Part shown: in pieces, positions 19,093 to 27,796 of the stretch
Layout: the number at the start of each line of letters is the position of its first letter
Numbering within the stretch: the first letter of the stretch is position 1
DNA from: Nocardia bhagyanarayanae
Lineage (GTDB): Bacteria > Actinomycetota > Actinomycetes > Mycobacteriales > Mycobacteriaceae
Reading direction: 5' to 3'
NCBI RefSeq assembly: GCF_006716565.1
Contig: NZ_VFPG01000001.1
Location: 3,844,001 to 3,908,000 of the forward strand
Length of the DNA stretch: 64,000 nt
Translations under genes and position numbers: made by a program
The notes under the pieces: generated by a model
The model's input: only the letters and a program-made list of their open reading frames with translations
What the model was told of the DNA's origin: nothing
Database searches by the model: none

Positions 19093-19395
19093 ATGGCAAC
19101 CGACTATGACGCACCGCGGCGCACCGAATCCGACGATGTGTCGGAAGATTCGCTGGAGGAGCTGAAGGCTCGTCGCAACGAGGCGCAGTCCGCCGTCGTG
19201 GATATCGACGAATCCGATACCGCGGAGTCGTTCGAGCTTCCCGGCGCGGATCTGTCCGAGGAAGTGCTCTCGGTTCGGGTGATTCCGAAGCAGGCCGACG
19301 AGTTCACCTGTTCCAGCTGCTTCCTTGTTCACCACCGCAGCAGGCTGGCGAGCGAGGCAGGCGGTCAGATGATTTGCATGGATTGCGCAGCCTGA
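19093..19395 (+). CDS. DUF4193 domain-containing protein (Rv2699c family)
   Basis: A 100-residue acidic protein starting MATDYDAPRRTESDD. The C-terminal third has two Cys pairs, TCSSCFLVHHRSRLA and MICMDCAA, which form a likely four-Cys zinc ribbon. The family is confined to actinobacteria and is essential or highly expressed in some mycobacteria; the function is unknown. It stands between cei and DUF3093 genes as in M. tuberculosis. A strong hairpin follows. Confidence 0.92.
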   Translation: MATDYDAPRRTESDDVSEDSLEELKARRNEAQSAVVDIDESDTAESFELPGADLSEEVLSVRVIPKQADEFTCSSCFLVHHRSRLASEAGGQMICMDCAA

Positions 19396-19416
19396 TACTT
19401 CGCGGAATGCGGAATC

Positions 19417-19439
19417 CGGCCGAACCGAGGGTTCGGCCG
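19417..19439. terminator. Bidirectional terminator
   Basis: CGGCCGAACC (19417-19426), loop GAG, GGTTCGGCCG (19430-19439): a perfect 10-bp stem between the convergent DUF4193 and DUF3093 genes. Confidence 0.8.
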
Positions 19440-19449
19440 AAGGTAACAG

Positions 19450-19962
19450 TCAGCCCGCGCTCGGCAGCCCGAGCGCGGCAAGGACCTTTTCTGGCCGGCG
19501 CGTACTGATCAACCAGTACGGCGTCGGATCATCGGGGTCGTCGAGGACCAACAACACCATCGGACCGATCCAGGGACGATGTTGCACATACGCGGCGGGA
19601 TCGAGCTGGCGGCCGAGGGCCGCGCTCTTCGCGGAGGGGGCGACCACCGCCGCGCGAGACACGAAATTCACCGGTAGGTGCGCCCGGTCTACGCGCAGTT
19701 CCGGTGTTCCCGAGGCGTCGGCGGCCACCGCCACCTTGTGGCGGCTGAACCACAGCAGCACCCACGCCGCGATCGGGATGAGCAGGACGTAGGGCAGCCA
19801 GGCCCGGATTCCCGGTGCGCCCATGTGGATTTCGGCGGCGAGCAACCCGGCGATGCCGAACCCGACCGGCCACCACCACAGCGGCACCCAGAGCCGCTCG
19901 TCGTAGGGCTGGCTGGCCTGTTTCTCGTTGTCCGTCACCGAAGGGTTGGGCCTGTCCGACAC
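19450..19962 (-). CDS. DUF3093 domain-containing membrane protein (Rv2698 family)
   Basis: A 170-residue protein with two membrane helices ([19 protein letters not shown] near residues 29-48, and [18 protein letters not shown] near 54-72). A soluble C-terminal domain ends in the conserved [19 protein letters not shown]. Function is unknown. It sits divergent from dut, with which it is conserved across mycolata. Confidence 0.9.
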   Translation of the reverse strand: MSDRPNPSVTDNEKQASQPYDERLWVPLWWWPVGFGIAGLLAAEIHMGAPGIRAWLPYVLLIPIAAWVLLWFSRHKVAVAADASGTPELRVDRAHLPVNFVSRAAVVAPSAKSAALGRQLDPAAYVQHRPWIGPMVLLVLDDPDDPTPYWLISTRRPEKVLAALGLPSAG

Positions 19963-20024
19963 GACTCAACAGTAGGCCACCGTCCCGCCAGGCGAACGCC
20001 GAGGTACGCGTAGGCTCGACCAAC

Positions 20025-20525
20025 GTGAGCGCACTTTCACCGATACCGCTGCTGCGGCTGGATCCGGGCATTCCCGTGCCGACGCGCGCCCATACGGGCG
20101 ATGCCGGCGTGGACCTGTGCACCACCGAGGACGTCATCCTGGAGCCGGGGGAGCGGGTGCTGGTCGGCACCGGTGTCGCCGTGGCGCTGCCGGTCGGCAC
20201 GGTGGGGCTGATCCATCCTCGGTCCGGGCTCGCCGCCAAGACCGGGCTGTCGGTGGTGAACACGCCGGGGACCGTGGACGCGGGCTACCGGGGCGAGATC
20301 AAGGTGTGCCTGATCAATCACGATCCGCGCACGCGCATCGAATTGCGCCGTGGCGACCGGATCGCGCAGCTGCTCGTGCAGCGGGTCGAGCTGGTCGACT
20401 TCGTCGAGGTCGATCAGCTCGACGACACGACGCGGGGTGCGGGTGGCTACGGGTCCAGCGGCGGTCACGCCAGTCTGGGCGCGGAAACCGACGGGGTGAG
20501 CCGGGCGACCGGCCGGGAGGCGTGA
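20025..20525 (+). CDS. dut: dUTP diphosphatase
   Basis: A 166-residue trimeric-type dUTPase that hydrolyses dUTP to dUMP and PPi. All five motifs are present: [10 protein letters not shown] region (motif I, here [13 protein letters not shown]), [14 protein letters not shown] (II), [16 protein letters not shown] (III), [12 protein letters not shown] (IV) and the flexible C-terminal [10 protein letters not shown] (V). The GTG start at 20025 gives the usual length. It is followed 7 bp later by the DUF3710 gene in a likely operon. Confidence 0.97.
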   Translation: MSALSPIPLLRLDPGIPVPTRAHTGDAGVDLCTTEDVILEPGERVLVGTGVAVALPVGTVGLIHPRSGLAAKTGLSVVNTPGTVDAGYRGEIKVCLINHDPRTRIELRRGDRIAQLLVQRVELVDFVEVDQLDDTTRGAGGYGSSGGHASLGAETDGVSRATGREA

Positions 20526-20532
20526 GGCGACG

Positions 20533-21387
20533 ATGTTCGGAAAGAAAAAGCAGCGGTCGGACCGGTTCGAGGACCAGTACGACGAATACGGCGCCGAGTA
20601 CGACGACGTGGACTACGACGCCGAGTACGACGAGCTGTCCTACGACGAATTCGCCGAGGACACCGCCGGTTTCGCGGAACGCCCGGAGGGCGAGCGGACC
20701 GGCCCCTACGACTACGACGAAGTGGCCGAGCTGCTCGAAGGAGTCGCTGAGCAGCGGCTCGACCTGGGTTCGGTCATCCTGCCGGTGCCACCGGGCGGCC
20801 AGCTACAGGTCGAGATGACGCCCGACGGCACCCCGCAGGCGGTGCACCTGGCCACCGAGCACGGCCGCATCACCGTCGCCGCCTACGCCGCGCCCAAATC
20901 GCCGGGCCAGTGGCGGGCGGTGGCAGCCGACCTCGCCGACTCGCTGCGCAAGGACGGCGCGCGGGTCGCGATCGAGACCGGTCCGTGGGGCCGGGAGGTC
21001 CTGGCCATCACGGAGGGCGCCGATCTGCGCTTCATCGGCGTGGACGGCTACCGCTGGATGGTGCGCCTGGTCGCGGCGGGTCCCTCGGGCGCGGTGAACG
21101 ACGGCACGCCGCTGGTGTCCGCGGCCCGGGCGATCCTCAGCGAGACGGTCATCCGGCGCGGTACCGACCCGCTGCCGGTGCGGGATCCGCTGCCGGTCGT
21201 CCTGCCGCAGCAGCTCGCCGAACAGCTGGCCGCCGCGCACCAGGCGCAGGTCGAGGCGCAACAGGCTCAGATGGCCGCCCAAGCCGCCGCGGTCCATAAC
21301 CCGGTGCCCGCCCAGCCGCAGACGCTGCCGCCCCAGCCGCGTCGCGGCGCCGACGGCTCCGCCATGCAGCAGCTCGGCCTGAACTGA
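20533..21387 (+). CDS. DUF3710 domain-containing protein (Rv2696c family)
   Basis: A 284-residue soluble protein. The N-terminal 70 residues are a highly acidic Asp/Tyr/Glu repeat (YDEYGAEYDDVDYDAEYDEL). The DUF3710 core (about 75-235) has RLDLGSVILPVPPGGQLQVE, VETGPWGREVL-type sequence and FIGVDGYRWMVRLVA. The tail is Gln/Ala-rich and probably coiled. Function is unknown. It is conserved next to dut in mycolata. A nested hairpin terminates the operon. Confidence 0.9.
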   Translation: MFGKKKQRSDRFEDQYDEYGAEYDDVDYDAEYDELSYDEFAEDTAGFAERPEGERTGPYDYDEVAELLEGVAEQRLDLGSVILPVPPGGQLQVEMTPDGTPQAVHLATEHGRITVAAYAAPKSPGQWRAVAADLADSLRKDGARVAIETGPWGREVLAITEGADLRFIGVDGYRWMVRLVAAGPSGAVNDGTPLVSAARAILSETVIRRGTDPLPVRDPLPVVLPQQLAEQLAAAHQAQVEAQQAQMAAQAAAVHNPVPAQPQTLPPQPRRGADGSAMQQLGLN

Positions 21388-21405
21388 TCCGTTTCACCGG
21401 CTCCG

Positions 21406-21451
21406 CACCCGCCTCGCGACAGGACAGGTTGTCCGTACCGCGAGGCGGGTG
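21406..21451. terminator. Bidirectional terminator
   Basis: CACCCGCCTCGCG (21406-21418) pairs with 21439-21451 over 13 bases, with an inner GGAC/GTCC stem. It lies between the convergent DUF3710 gene and the hydrolase gene. Confidence 0.8.
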
Positions 21452-21474
21452 AACGGGCCGCGAAGAAGAGGTCG

Positions 21475-22227
21475 TCAGTCGAAGGCGGCGAATCCGAGGC
21501 GTCCGAGGATCGCCGGGTCGGCGCCCAATTCGTCGAGGGTGGTGCGGAACAGCCGGGCGCGGGGGATCAGATCGGCCCACTCCTCGGCCACGGCGAGGGG
21601 GTGGACCGGGTCGTCGACCGCGGTGACGACCGCCACCGGCACGTCCAGCGTGGCGAGGCGGTCGGTGCTCGGCCATTTGTAGTCGGCGGCTTCCTCGAGG
21701 GCTTGCGGCAGGTGCGGCCACTGAGAGCGCCAGGACTGGGTCAAGGCGTCGGCCAGCCAGCGCGGGCTGCTCGCCCGCATTCTGGCGATGACCGTCTCCA
21801 GGCCGTCGGCGCGCAGTTGCTCGGCGGTCACGGCGGCGCTGAGCGCGGCCGGGCAGCGGGCGGTGTCCGAGCCCGTCCACGCGGGCAGGGCGGCGACGAC
21901 GCCCGCGACGGATTCCGGGTGCGCGCCCGCCCATTCCAGCGCGATCGCCGCGCCCAGCGAGATGCCCGCGGCGAGCACCGGTCCGCGCGCGGCGGCCGCG
22001 TCCAGCGCGGCTCGGCAGCTGGCCACGACCGCCTGCGGATCCGGTTCGACGGCAATCGATTCGAATCCGCGGGCGACGCTCGCCGGACCGAAGGCACGCC
22101 GGGCGAAATCGGCGTCGGAGCCGGTGCCCGGCAGCGCCACGACGAGCGGAACCGCAGGTCGTGTGGCCGTCGTGACATGTGTGGAGTCGAACACCGGGTC
22201 GAGCGTAGCGGGGGTGACCGCGGGCAT
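21475..22227 (-). CDS. Alpha/beta fold hydrolase (Rv2695 family)
   Basis: A 250-residue hydrolase. The nucleophile elbow is LAAGISLGAAIALEW (Ser in GxSxG near residue 94). The candidate acid and base are in AVDDPVHPLAVAEEWA (Asp and His). An oxyanion strand is present at PLVVALPGTGSDADF. The substrate is unknown. It is conserved at this position in mycobacteria, divergent from the OB-fold gene. Confidence 0.85.
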   Translation of the reverse strand: MPAVTPATLDPVFDSTHVTTATRPAVPLVVALPGTGSDADFARRAFGPASVARGFESIAVEPDPQAVVASCRAALDAAAARGPVLAAGISLGAAIALEWAGAHPESVAGVVAALPAWTGSDTARCPAALSAAVTAEQLRADGLETVIARMRASSPRWLADALTQSWRSQWPHLPQALEEAADYKWPSTDRLATLDVPVAVVTAVDDPVHPLAVAEEWADLIPRARLFRTTLDELGADPAILGRLGFAAFD

Positions 22228-22320
22228 CTACAGTGGCGGGTGTACGGCCAACAGCCGGTCGTCACCGAACAACCACGATGGCGTGAGACCCGCGCCATCT
22301 GTGCAGCAGGAGAGCGTGCA

Positions 22321-22698
22321 ATGCCATCCGCAGCCTCAGGGTATTTTCGACGTCTGGGCCGCAGGCTGACCGAGGACATCGACCGACTCGATGCCGAGGA
22401 GCTGGCCGAGACCGCAGAGGCGTCGGGCGCGTGTCGGGCGTCGGAGTGTCGTCGCGGTGACGAAGCGACGATGCTCGGTCGTCTACGGAGTGTGGAAGCC
22501 TGCCCCAAGGCGGTGGGCGCCAGTGTTCAGGCAGAATTCTTCGACGGCACCGATGCCATCACCCTGGTGTGGATCGGCCGTCGGCGCATCCCCGGCATCG
22601 AACCGGGGCGGCGCATTCTGGTCCGCGGCCGGGTCGGTGACCGGGACGGCCGTAAGGTGATCTTCAACCCCTACTACGAATTACGCGGGAACAGCTGA
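22321..22698 (+). CDS. OB-fold nucleic acid binding domain protein (Rv2694c family)
   Basis: A 125-residue protein. An N-terminal helical region (LGRRLTEDIDRLDAEELAE) is followed by an OB-fold (tRNA_anti-like) from about residue 55: MLGRLRSVEACPKAVGASVQ, then ITLVWIGRRRIPGIEPGRRI and RVGDRDGRKVIFNPYYEL. Nucleic-acid binding is inferred from the fold. It ends 5 bp before the DUF3159 gene, with which it forms a conserved operon. Start ATG 22321. Confidence 0.9.
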   Translation: MPSAASGYFRRLGRRLTEDIDRLDAEELAETAEASGACRASECRRGDEATMLGRLRSVEACPKAVGASVQAEFFDGTDAITLVWIGRRRIPGIEPGRRILVRGRVGDRDGRKVIFNPYYELRGNS

Positions 22699-22703
22699 CA
22701 CGT

Positions 22704-23444
22704 ATGCCTTCGAGCAACGACCACGGCGCCGATCGAGGCACGCCGACCGATATCGAGCGACCGATCGACGCCGCGGCTCACCGGCGCCTGCATGGCCGTC
22801 ATGCCTCGGCCGAAGAGGCCGTGCGTGAGGAAGCCGCCGAACAGACGCTGCTCGAGCAGCTGGGCGGCTTCAGCGGCCTGATCTACTCGACGTTGCCGGT
22901 GCTCGTCTTCGTCCCCGTGAACACCCTCGCCGGTCTCACCGCCGCGATCTGGACGGCGCTCGGCGTCGCGGCCGCCGTGCTGGTGTGGCGGCTGATCCGG
23001 CGCGATCCGGTACAACCCGCCATCTCCGGATTTCTGGGCGTCGGCGTTTGCGCGCTGATCGCGTACCGGGTCGGCGAGGCCAAGGGCTTCTTCCTGTTCG
23101 GCATCTACACCAGCCTGGTCTACGCGGGCGTATTCCTGGCCTCGATCCTGGTGCGCTGGCCGCTCGTCGGCGTGATCTGGGGCGTCCTGAACGGCCACGG
23201 CTCCGGCTGGCGCGCCGACCGCAGGGCGCTGCGCCTCTACGACCTGGCGACGGCCACCTTCGTGGTGGTCTTCGCCGCCAGATATCTGGTCCAGTCCCAG
23301 CTGTACGACACCGACCGCACCGGGTGGCTCGCCGTCGCCCGCATCGCGATGGGCTGGCCGCTGACCGCCGTCGCCTTCGCGGTCACCATCTGGGCCGTGC
23401 GCCGGGCGGGTCATCTGCCGCGCGCCAAGGCCGAAACCGCCTGA
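22704..23444 (+). CDS. DUF3159 domain-containing membrane protein (Rv2693c family)
   Basis: A 246-residue protein with about five to six helices. The signature LEQLGGFSGLIYSTLPVLVF opens the domain near residue 50, followed by FVPVNTLAGLTAAIWTALG and GEAKGFFLFGIYTSLVYAGV. Function is unknown. In M. tuberculosis the homologue directly neighbours ceoC; here an ECF sigma gene is interposed. Confidence 0.9.
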   Translation: MPSSNDHGADRGTPTDIERPIDAAAHRRLHGRHASAEEAVREEAAEQTLLEQLGGFSGLIYSTLPVLVFVPVNTLAGLTAAIWTALGVAAAVLVWRLIRRDPVQPAISGFLGVGVCALIAYRVGEAKGFFLFGIYTSLVYAGVFLASILVRWPLVGVIWGVLNGHGSGWRADRRALRLYDLATATFVVVFAARYLVQSQLYDTDRTGWLAVARIAMGWPLTAVAFAVTIWAVRRAGHLPRAKAETA

Positions 23445-23530
23445 TACGGAACCGGGGTGGGGCCGCCTCACCGCCGAGGTGGGGCACTACCCACCCTGGG
23501 GTATCTGGTTGGTGCGCCGAGTTCATCGGA

Positions 23531-23563
23531 CGATCGTTTGCAACACGAGAAACGCAACGATCG
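23531..23563. promoter_or_regulatory. Inverted repeat in the leader of the ECF sigma gene
   Basis: CGATCGTTTGC at 23531-23541 and GCAACGATCG at 23554-23563 form an imperfect palindrome 20 bp before the TTG start of the sigma factor gene. It could be an operator or an mRNA hairpin controlling translation. Confidence 0.45.
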
Positions 23564-23582
23564 GCCAGAAAGGACTCGGACA

Positions 23583-24215
23583 TTGGCTACCGAGCACACG
23601 GTTTCGACCACCAAGACCCACGCCCACTCCAGCCCCGCGCTGTCGGAGAGCCGCCGGGTGGCGGCCGAACTGGACAAGCTGATCGGCCCCGCCGCCGCAG
23701 GCGACAAGCGCGCGGTGTCGGAGATCGTGCGGGTGGTGCACCCGCTGGTCCGCCGCTACACCGGCGCCCGCCTCGGCAACACCGCCCACTTGCACGTCAC
23801 CGCTGACGACGTGGTGCAGGAGATCCTGCTGGCCACCGTCAACGCCATTCCGCGGTACCAGGATCAGGGCAAGTCGTTCCTGGCCTTCGTCTACGGCATC
23901 GCGGCCAACAAGATCGCCGACGCGTTCCGGCGCTCGCAGATGCACCCGACCTACCCCGTCGCCGACGTCCCCGACTCCCCGTCGGCGGCCGCGGGTCCGG
24001 AGGAATGGGCGCTCGCGTTGGAACGCCGCTCGGCCACAAGAGAATTGATGAAGGTGCTGGCTCCGGCGCACCGCGAGGTGCTGGTGATGCGGATCGTGCT
24101 CGGCTGGTCGGCCGCGCAGACCGCGGAGGCCATCGGCACCAGCCCCGGCGTCGTCCGGGTGATGCAGCACCGCGCCCTCAGCAAGTTGCGGGCGCAGCTG
24201 CAGCCGGCGTCCTGA
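23583..24215 (+). CDS. ECF RNA polymerase sigma factor, SigD/ShbA type
   Basis: A 210-residue ECF sigma factor. Region 2 includes VTADDVVQEILLATVNAIPR and FLAFVYGIAANKIADAFRRS. Region 4 includes VLVMRIVLGWSAAQTAEAIG and GVVRVMQHRALSKLRAQL. The DDVxQE...YGIA(A/N)K motif matches actinobacterial SigD/ShbA. TTG 23583 lies after AAAGGA; GTG 23601 is an alternative. No adjacent anti-sigma gene is visible. It is inserted into the conserved DUF3159-ceoC junction, and an inverted repeat precedes it. Confidence 0.88.
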   Translation: MATEHTVSTTKTHAHSSPALSESRRVAAELDKLIGPAAAGDKRAVSEIVRVVHPLVRRYTGARLGNTAHLHVTADDVVQEILLATVNAIPRYQDQGKSFLAFVYGIAANKIADAFRRSQMHPTYPVADVPDSPSAAAGPEEWALALERRSATRELMKVLAPAHREVLVMRIVLGWSAAQTAEAIGTSPGVVRVMQHRALSKLRAQLQPAS

Positions 24216-24249
24216 GCCCCGAACCGCGGCAGCAAACCGTATCGGGGTG

Positions 24250-24921
24250 TTATGGCTTGATGCCGTGGTGGGCCAGCGCCACCCGCAGATCTTCCTCGGC
24301 TTCCACCGAGGTCACGAACAACAGCTCGTCCTCGCCCTCGAAGGGATCGTCGGCCTGCGGCACGATCACCCGCCCGCCGCGCAGAATCGTCACCAGCGCG
24401 GCGTCGCGGGGGAGGGTCAGGGTACGGACGGGCTTGCCCGCCAGCGCGGTGTCGGCGGGCAAGGTGATCTCGACCAGATTCGCCTGTCCTTGGCGCAGCG
24501 TCATCAGGCGGACCAGGTCGCCCACCGAGACCGCCTCCTCGACCAGCGAGGCGAGCAGGCGCGGCGTGGAGACCGCCACGTCGACGCCCCACGACTCGTC
24601 GAAAAGCCATTCGTTGCGCGGGTCGTTGACCCTGGCGACCACCCGGCGCACGCCGAACTCCGTCTTGGCGAGCAGGCTGTGCACCAGGTTCGCCTTGTCG
24701 TCGCCGGTGGCCGCGATGACCACCTCGTAGGTCTCCAGCCCGGCGTCCTCCAGCAGCGCCAGCTCGCACGCGTCGGCGTGCACCCAGACGGCGTCCGGGA
24801 TGGCGTCCGGATCGATGTGGTCGAGCTGACGCTCGATCAGCATCACCGTATGTCCGCTGCGTAGCAGTTCGCGGGCAATCGATCGGCCGACGGCGCCTGC
24901 CCCGGCGATGGCCACCTTCAT
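24250..24921 (-). CDS. ceoC: Potassium uptake TrkA-type regulatory protein CeoC
   Basis: A 223-residue RCK protein. The N-terminal Rossmann motif is VAIAGAGAVGRSIARELLRS, with the acidic end of strand 2 at LIERQLDHID. RCK_N extends to about 135, and RCK_C follows (ANLVEITLPADTALAGKPVR through DDPFEGEDELLFVTSVE). It binds NAD(H)/ATP and gates a potassium channel. Its start lies 2 bp after the ceoB stop, so the two are co-translated subunits; orthologue Rv2692. Confidence 0.93.
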   Translation of the reverse strand: MKVAIAGAGAVGRSIARELLRSGHTVMLIERQLDHIDPDAIPDAVWVHADACELALLEDAGLETYEVVIAATGDDKANLVHSLLAKTEFGVRRVVARVNDPRNEWLFDESWGVDVAVSTPRLLASLVEEAVSVGDLVRLMTLRQGQANLVEITLPADTALAGKPVRTLTLPRDAALVTILRGGRVIVPQADDPFEGEDELLFVTSVEAEEDLRVALAHHGIKP

Positions 24922-24923
24922 GA

Positions 24924-25589
24924 TCAGTCCTCGCTAGCGGGGGGCTTGCCGGCCAGCGCGACGACCTCGCCGACGTTGCCGGAGGTCGCGGCCACGTAGA
25001 CGATGTCGTCGGCCTGGACGATGGTCTTGCTGTCGGGCAGCAGGCCTTGGCCGAATCGGATGATGAACGCCACGCGCACGGAGATCGCGCGCTCCAGGTC
25101 GCGCACCGTGCGCCCGTACCAGTCCTCGTGCAGCGTCAGCTGGGTCACCGCGACCGTTCCGGTGGGATCGCGCCAGGTCGTCGTGCTGGAATCGCCGACG
25201 AGGGTGCGCATGAAACGGTCGGTGGTCCACGGCACCGTGGCGATGGTCGGGATGCCGAGCCGTTCGTAGACCGCCGCGCGCTTGGCGTCGTAGATCCGGG
25301 CGACCACGCGCTCGACACCGAAGGTCTCGCGGGCCACCCTGGCGGAGATGATGTTGGAGTTGTCGCCGGAGGAGACCGCGGCGAACGCCTCGGCTCGCTC
25401 GATTCCGGCGCGGGTCAGCACATCTCGGTCGAAGCCGACGCCGACCAGACGCTCGCCGGGGAAATCGTTACCCAGCCGCAGGAACGCGCTCGGGTCCCGG
25501 TCGATCACGGTGACCTCGTGGCCGATGCGGACCAGGGCGCGAGCCAGCGACGAGCCGACGCGACCGCATCCCATGATCACTACGTACAC
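24924..25589 (-). CDS. ceoB: Potassium uptake TrkA-type regulatory protein CeoB
   Basis: A 221-residue RCK protein, first gene of the ceoBC pair. The GTG at 25589 places VYVVIMGCGRVGSSLARALV at the N-terminus as in Rv2691. Strand 2 ends TVIDRDPSAF. RCK_C has GTVAVTQLTLHEDWYGRTVR and QADDIVYVAATSGNVGEVVA. It is divergent from an APC permease gene; that permease or an unlinked TrkH-type channel is the probable membrane partner. Confidence 0.92.
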   Translation of the reverse strand: MYVVIMGCGRVGSSLARALVRIGHEVTVIDRDPSAFLRLGNDFPGERLVGVGFDRDVLTRAGIERAEAFAAVSSGDNSNIISARVARETFGVERVVARIYDAKRAAVYERLGIPTIATVPWTTDRFMRTLVGDSSTTTWRDPTGTVAVTQLTLHEDWYGRTVRDLERAISVRVAFIIRFGQGLLPDSKTIVQADDIVYVAATSGNVGEVVALAGKPPASED

Positions 25590-25782
25590 CGTGCAACCTC
25601 GCTCCTGGACCAATGGCGTTCGGTCTACTTGCCTGTCCGCAGAACCGTACCCGCCGGATGTGTCCATGGCCCACTTTCCCCCTTCGGGTGGCGGGCAAAC
25701 CTCTTTGTGACCCTTGGGCCTGCGTAGACGCGCAGCGACACCCCACGGGCGATCAAGGGCCGGGGGATCTATGCTCGCTCCA

Positions 25783-27774
25783 GTGTCCAAGTTGACGACG
25801 GCAGCCAAGCGGATGCTGCTGGGCAGGCCCTTCCGTAGCGATTCGCTGGGCCACACGCTGTTGCCGAAGCGAATCGCGCTTCCGGTGTTCGCCTCCGACG
25901 CCATGTCCTCGGTCGCCTACGCGCCGGAGGAGATCTTCCTCGTGCTCTCGGTGGCTGGCGTCTCGGCCTACCTGTACGCACCGTGGGTCGGCCTCGCCGT
26001 CGCCTTCGTCATGGCCGTCGTGGTGGCCAGTTACCGCCAGAACGTGCACGCCTACCCGTCCGGTGGCGGCGACTACGAGGTCGCGACCACCAATCTCGGT
26101 CCCACCGCTGGGCTCACGGTCGGCAGCGCCCTGCTGGTGGACTACGTGCTCACCGTCGCGGTGTCGATCTCCTCGGCCGCTTCCAACATCGGCTCGGCCG
26201 TCCCGTTCGTGGCCACCCACAAGGTGCTGTTCGCGGTGGCGGCGATCGCGCTGCTCACCGCCATGAACCTGCGTGGCGTCCGGGAATCCGGCAAGGCCTT
26301 CGCGATCCCGACCTACGCGTTCATCGTCGGCATGGTCGTCATGCTCGGCTGGGGGCTGTTCCGCATCGTGGTGCTCGGCGAGGACTTGCAGGCCGAATCG
26401 GCCGGGTTCCAGCTCGAGGCCGAGGACGAGCACCTGTACGGTCTCGCTTTCGCCTTCCTGATCGCGCGCGCCTTCTCGTCGGGCTGTGCCGCGCTGACCG
26501 GTGTCGAGGCGATCAGCAACGGCGTGCCCGCGTTCCGCAAGCCCAAGTCACGCAATGCCGCGACAACGCTGCTGATGCTGGGCGGCATCGCGATCGTGCT
26601 GCTGATGGGCATCATCATCCTGGCGCAGAAGATCGGCATCGTGTACGCACACGAGACCGAACACCTGGTCGGCGCGCCCGCGGACTACCACCAGAAGACG
26701 CTGATCGCCCAGATCGCCGAGACGGTGTTCCAAGGCTTCCCGATCGGCTTCTTCTTCATCACCATCGTCACCGCGCTGATCCTGGTGCTGGCCGCCAACA
26801 CCGCCTTCAACGGCTTCCCGGTGCTCGGTTCGATCCTGGCGCAGGACCGGTACCTGCCGCGCCAGCTGCACACCCGCGGCGACCGGCTGGCCTTCAGCAA
26901 CGGCATTCTGTTCCTGTCCGGCGCGGCGATCGCGTTCGTCGTGTTCTTCGGCGCCGAGGTCACCAAGCTCATCCAGCTCTACATCGTCGGCGTGTTCGTC
27001 TCGTTCGTGCTCAGCCAGACCGGCATGCTGCGGCACTGGACGAGGCTGCTGCGCACCGAGACCGATCCGGCGCAGCGGGCCAGGATGCAGCGTTCCCGGG
27101 TGATCAACGCCGTCGGCCTGAGCGCCACCGGCGCGGTGCTCGTCATCGTTCTCATCACCAAGTTCTTCGCGGGCGCGTGGATCGCGATCCTGACCATGGT
27201 CGCCATCTTCGTGGTGATGAAGAGCATCCGCCGCCACTACGATTCGGTCGCCAGGGAGCTCGACGAGCACGAGTGGGACGGCGTGCTGCCGAGCCGTTCG
27301 CATTCGATCGTGCTGGTCTCCCGGCTGCACCTGCCGACACGACGCGCACTGGCCTACGCCCGCGCCACCCGCCCCGACACGCTCGAGGCGATCACGGTGA
27401 ACGTCGACGAGGCCGACACCAGGGCGCTGGTGCGGGAATGGGAGAGGAGCGATATCACCGTGCCGCTCAAGGTGATCGAATCGCCCTACCGCGAGATCAC
27501 GAAGCCGGTGCTCGACTACGTCAAGCGGGTGCGCCGCGACGCGCCGCGCGACGTGGTGACGGTGTTCATTCCCGAGTACGTGGTCGGCCACTGGTGGGAG
27601 ACGGTGCTGCACAACCAGAGCGCGTTGCGGCTCAAGGGCAGGCTGCTCTTCGAGCCCGGTGTCATGGTGACCTCGGTGCCGTGGCAGTTGAGCTCGTCGA
27701 CGACGCGGGCCGGGCAGGCGGGCGAGATCAACGCGCCCGGCGCGGTGCGGCGCGGTTACGAGGACCGGGTATGA
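25783..27774 (+). CDS. APC superfamily amino acid/potassium permease (Rv2690c family)
   Basis: A 663-residue transporter with about 12 helices in residues 40-470 and a cytosolic C-terminal domain of about 190 residues. The signature LLPKRIALPVFASDAMSSVA near residue 24 and VHAYPSGGGDYEVATTNLGP match the KUP/APC-like family containing KimA. GTG 25783 (VSKLTTAAKR) fits homologue starts; ATG 25771 lies four codons upstream. Being divergent from ceoBC suggests it acts in potassium transport rather than amino acid uptake, though this is inference. Its stop overlaps an ATG (ATGA at 27771). Confidence 0.9.
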   Translation: MSKLTTAAKRMLLGRPFRSDSLGHTLLPKRIALPVFASDAMSSVAYAPEEIFLVLSVAGVSAYLYAPWVGLAVAFVMAVVVASYRQNVHAYPSGGGDYEVATTNLGPTAGLTVGSALLVDYVLTVAVSISSAASNIGSAVPFVATHKVLFAVAAIALLTAMNLRGVRESGKAFAIPTYAFIVGMVVMLGWGLFRIVVLGEDLQAESAGFQLEAEDEHLYGLAFAFLIARAFSSGCAALTGVEAISNGVPAFRKPKSRNAATTLLMLGGIAIVLLMGIIILAQKIGIVYAHETEHLVGAPADYHQKTLIAQIAETVFQGFPIGFFFITIVTALILVLAANTAFNGFPVLGSILAQDRYLPRQLHTRGDRLAFSNGILFLSGAAIAFVVFFGAEVTKLIQLYIVGVFVSFVLSQTGMLRHWTRLLRTETDPAQRARMQRSRVINAVGLSATGAVLVIVLITKFFAGAWIAILTMVAIFVVMKSIRRHYDSVARELDEHEWDGVLPSRSHSIVLVSRLHLPTRRALAYARATRPDTLEAITVNVDEADTRALVREWERSDITVPLKVIESPYREITKPVLDYVKRVRRDAPRDVVTVFIPEYVVGHWWETVLHNQSALRLKGRLLFEPGVMVTSVPWQLSSSTTRAGQAGEINAPGAVRRGYEDRV

Positions 27775-27796
27775 GCGCCCCGAGCGGGTCCGCGCG

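Noticed and set aside
25590..25782. Possible c-di-AMP riboswitch upstream of ceoB or the APC permease
   Set aside because: Such RNAs regulate potassium transport genes, but I could not find the expected conserved core or pairing pattern here.
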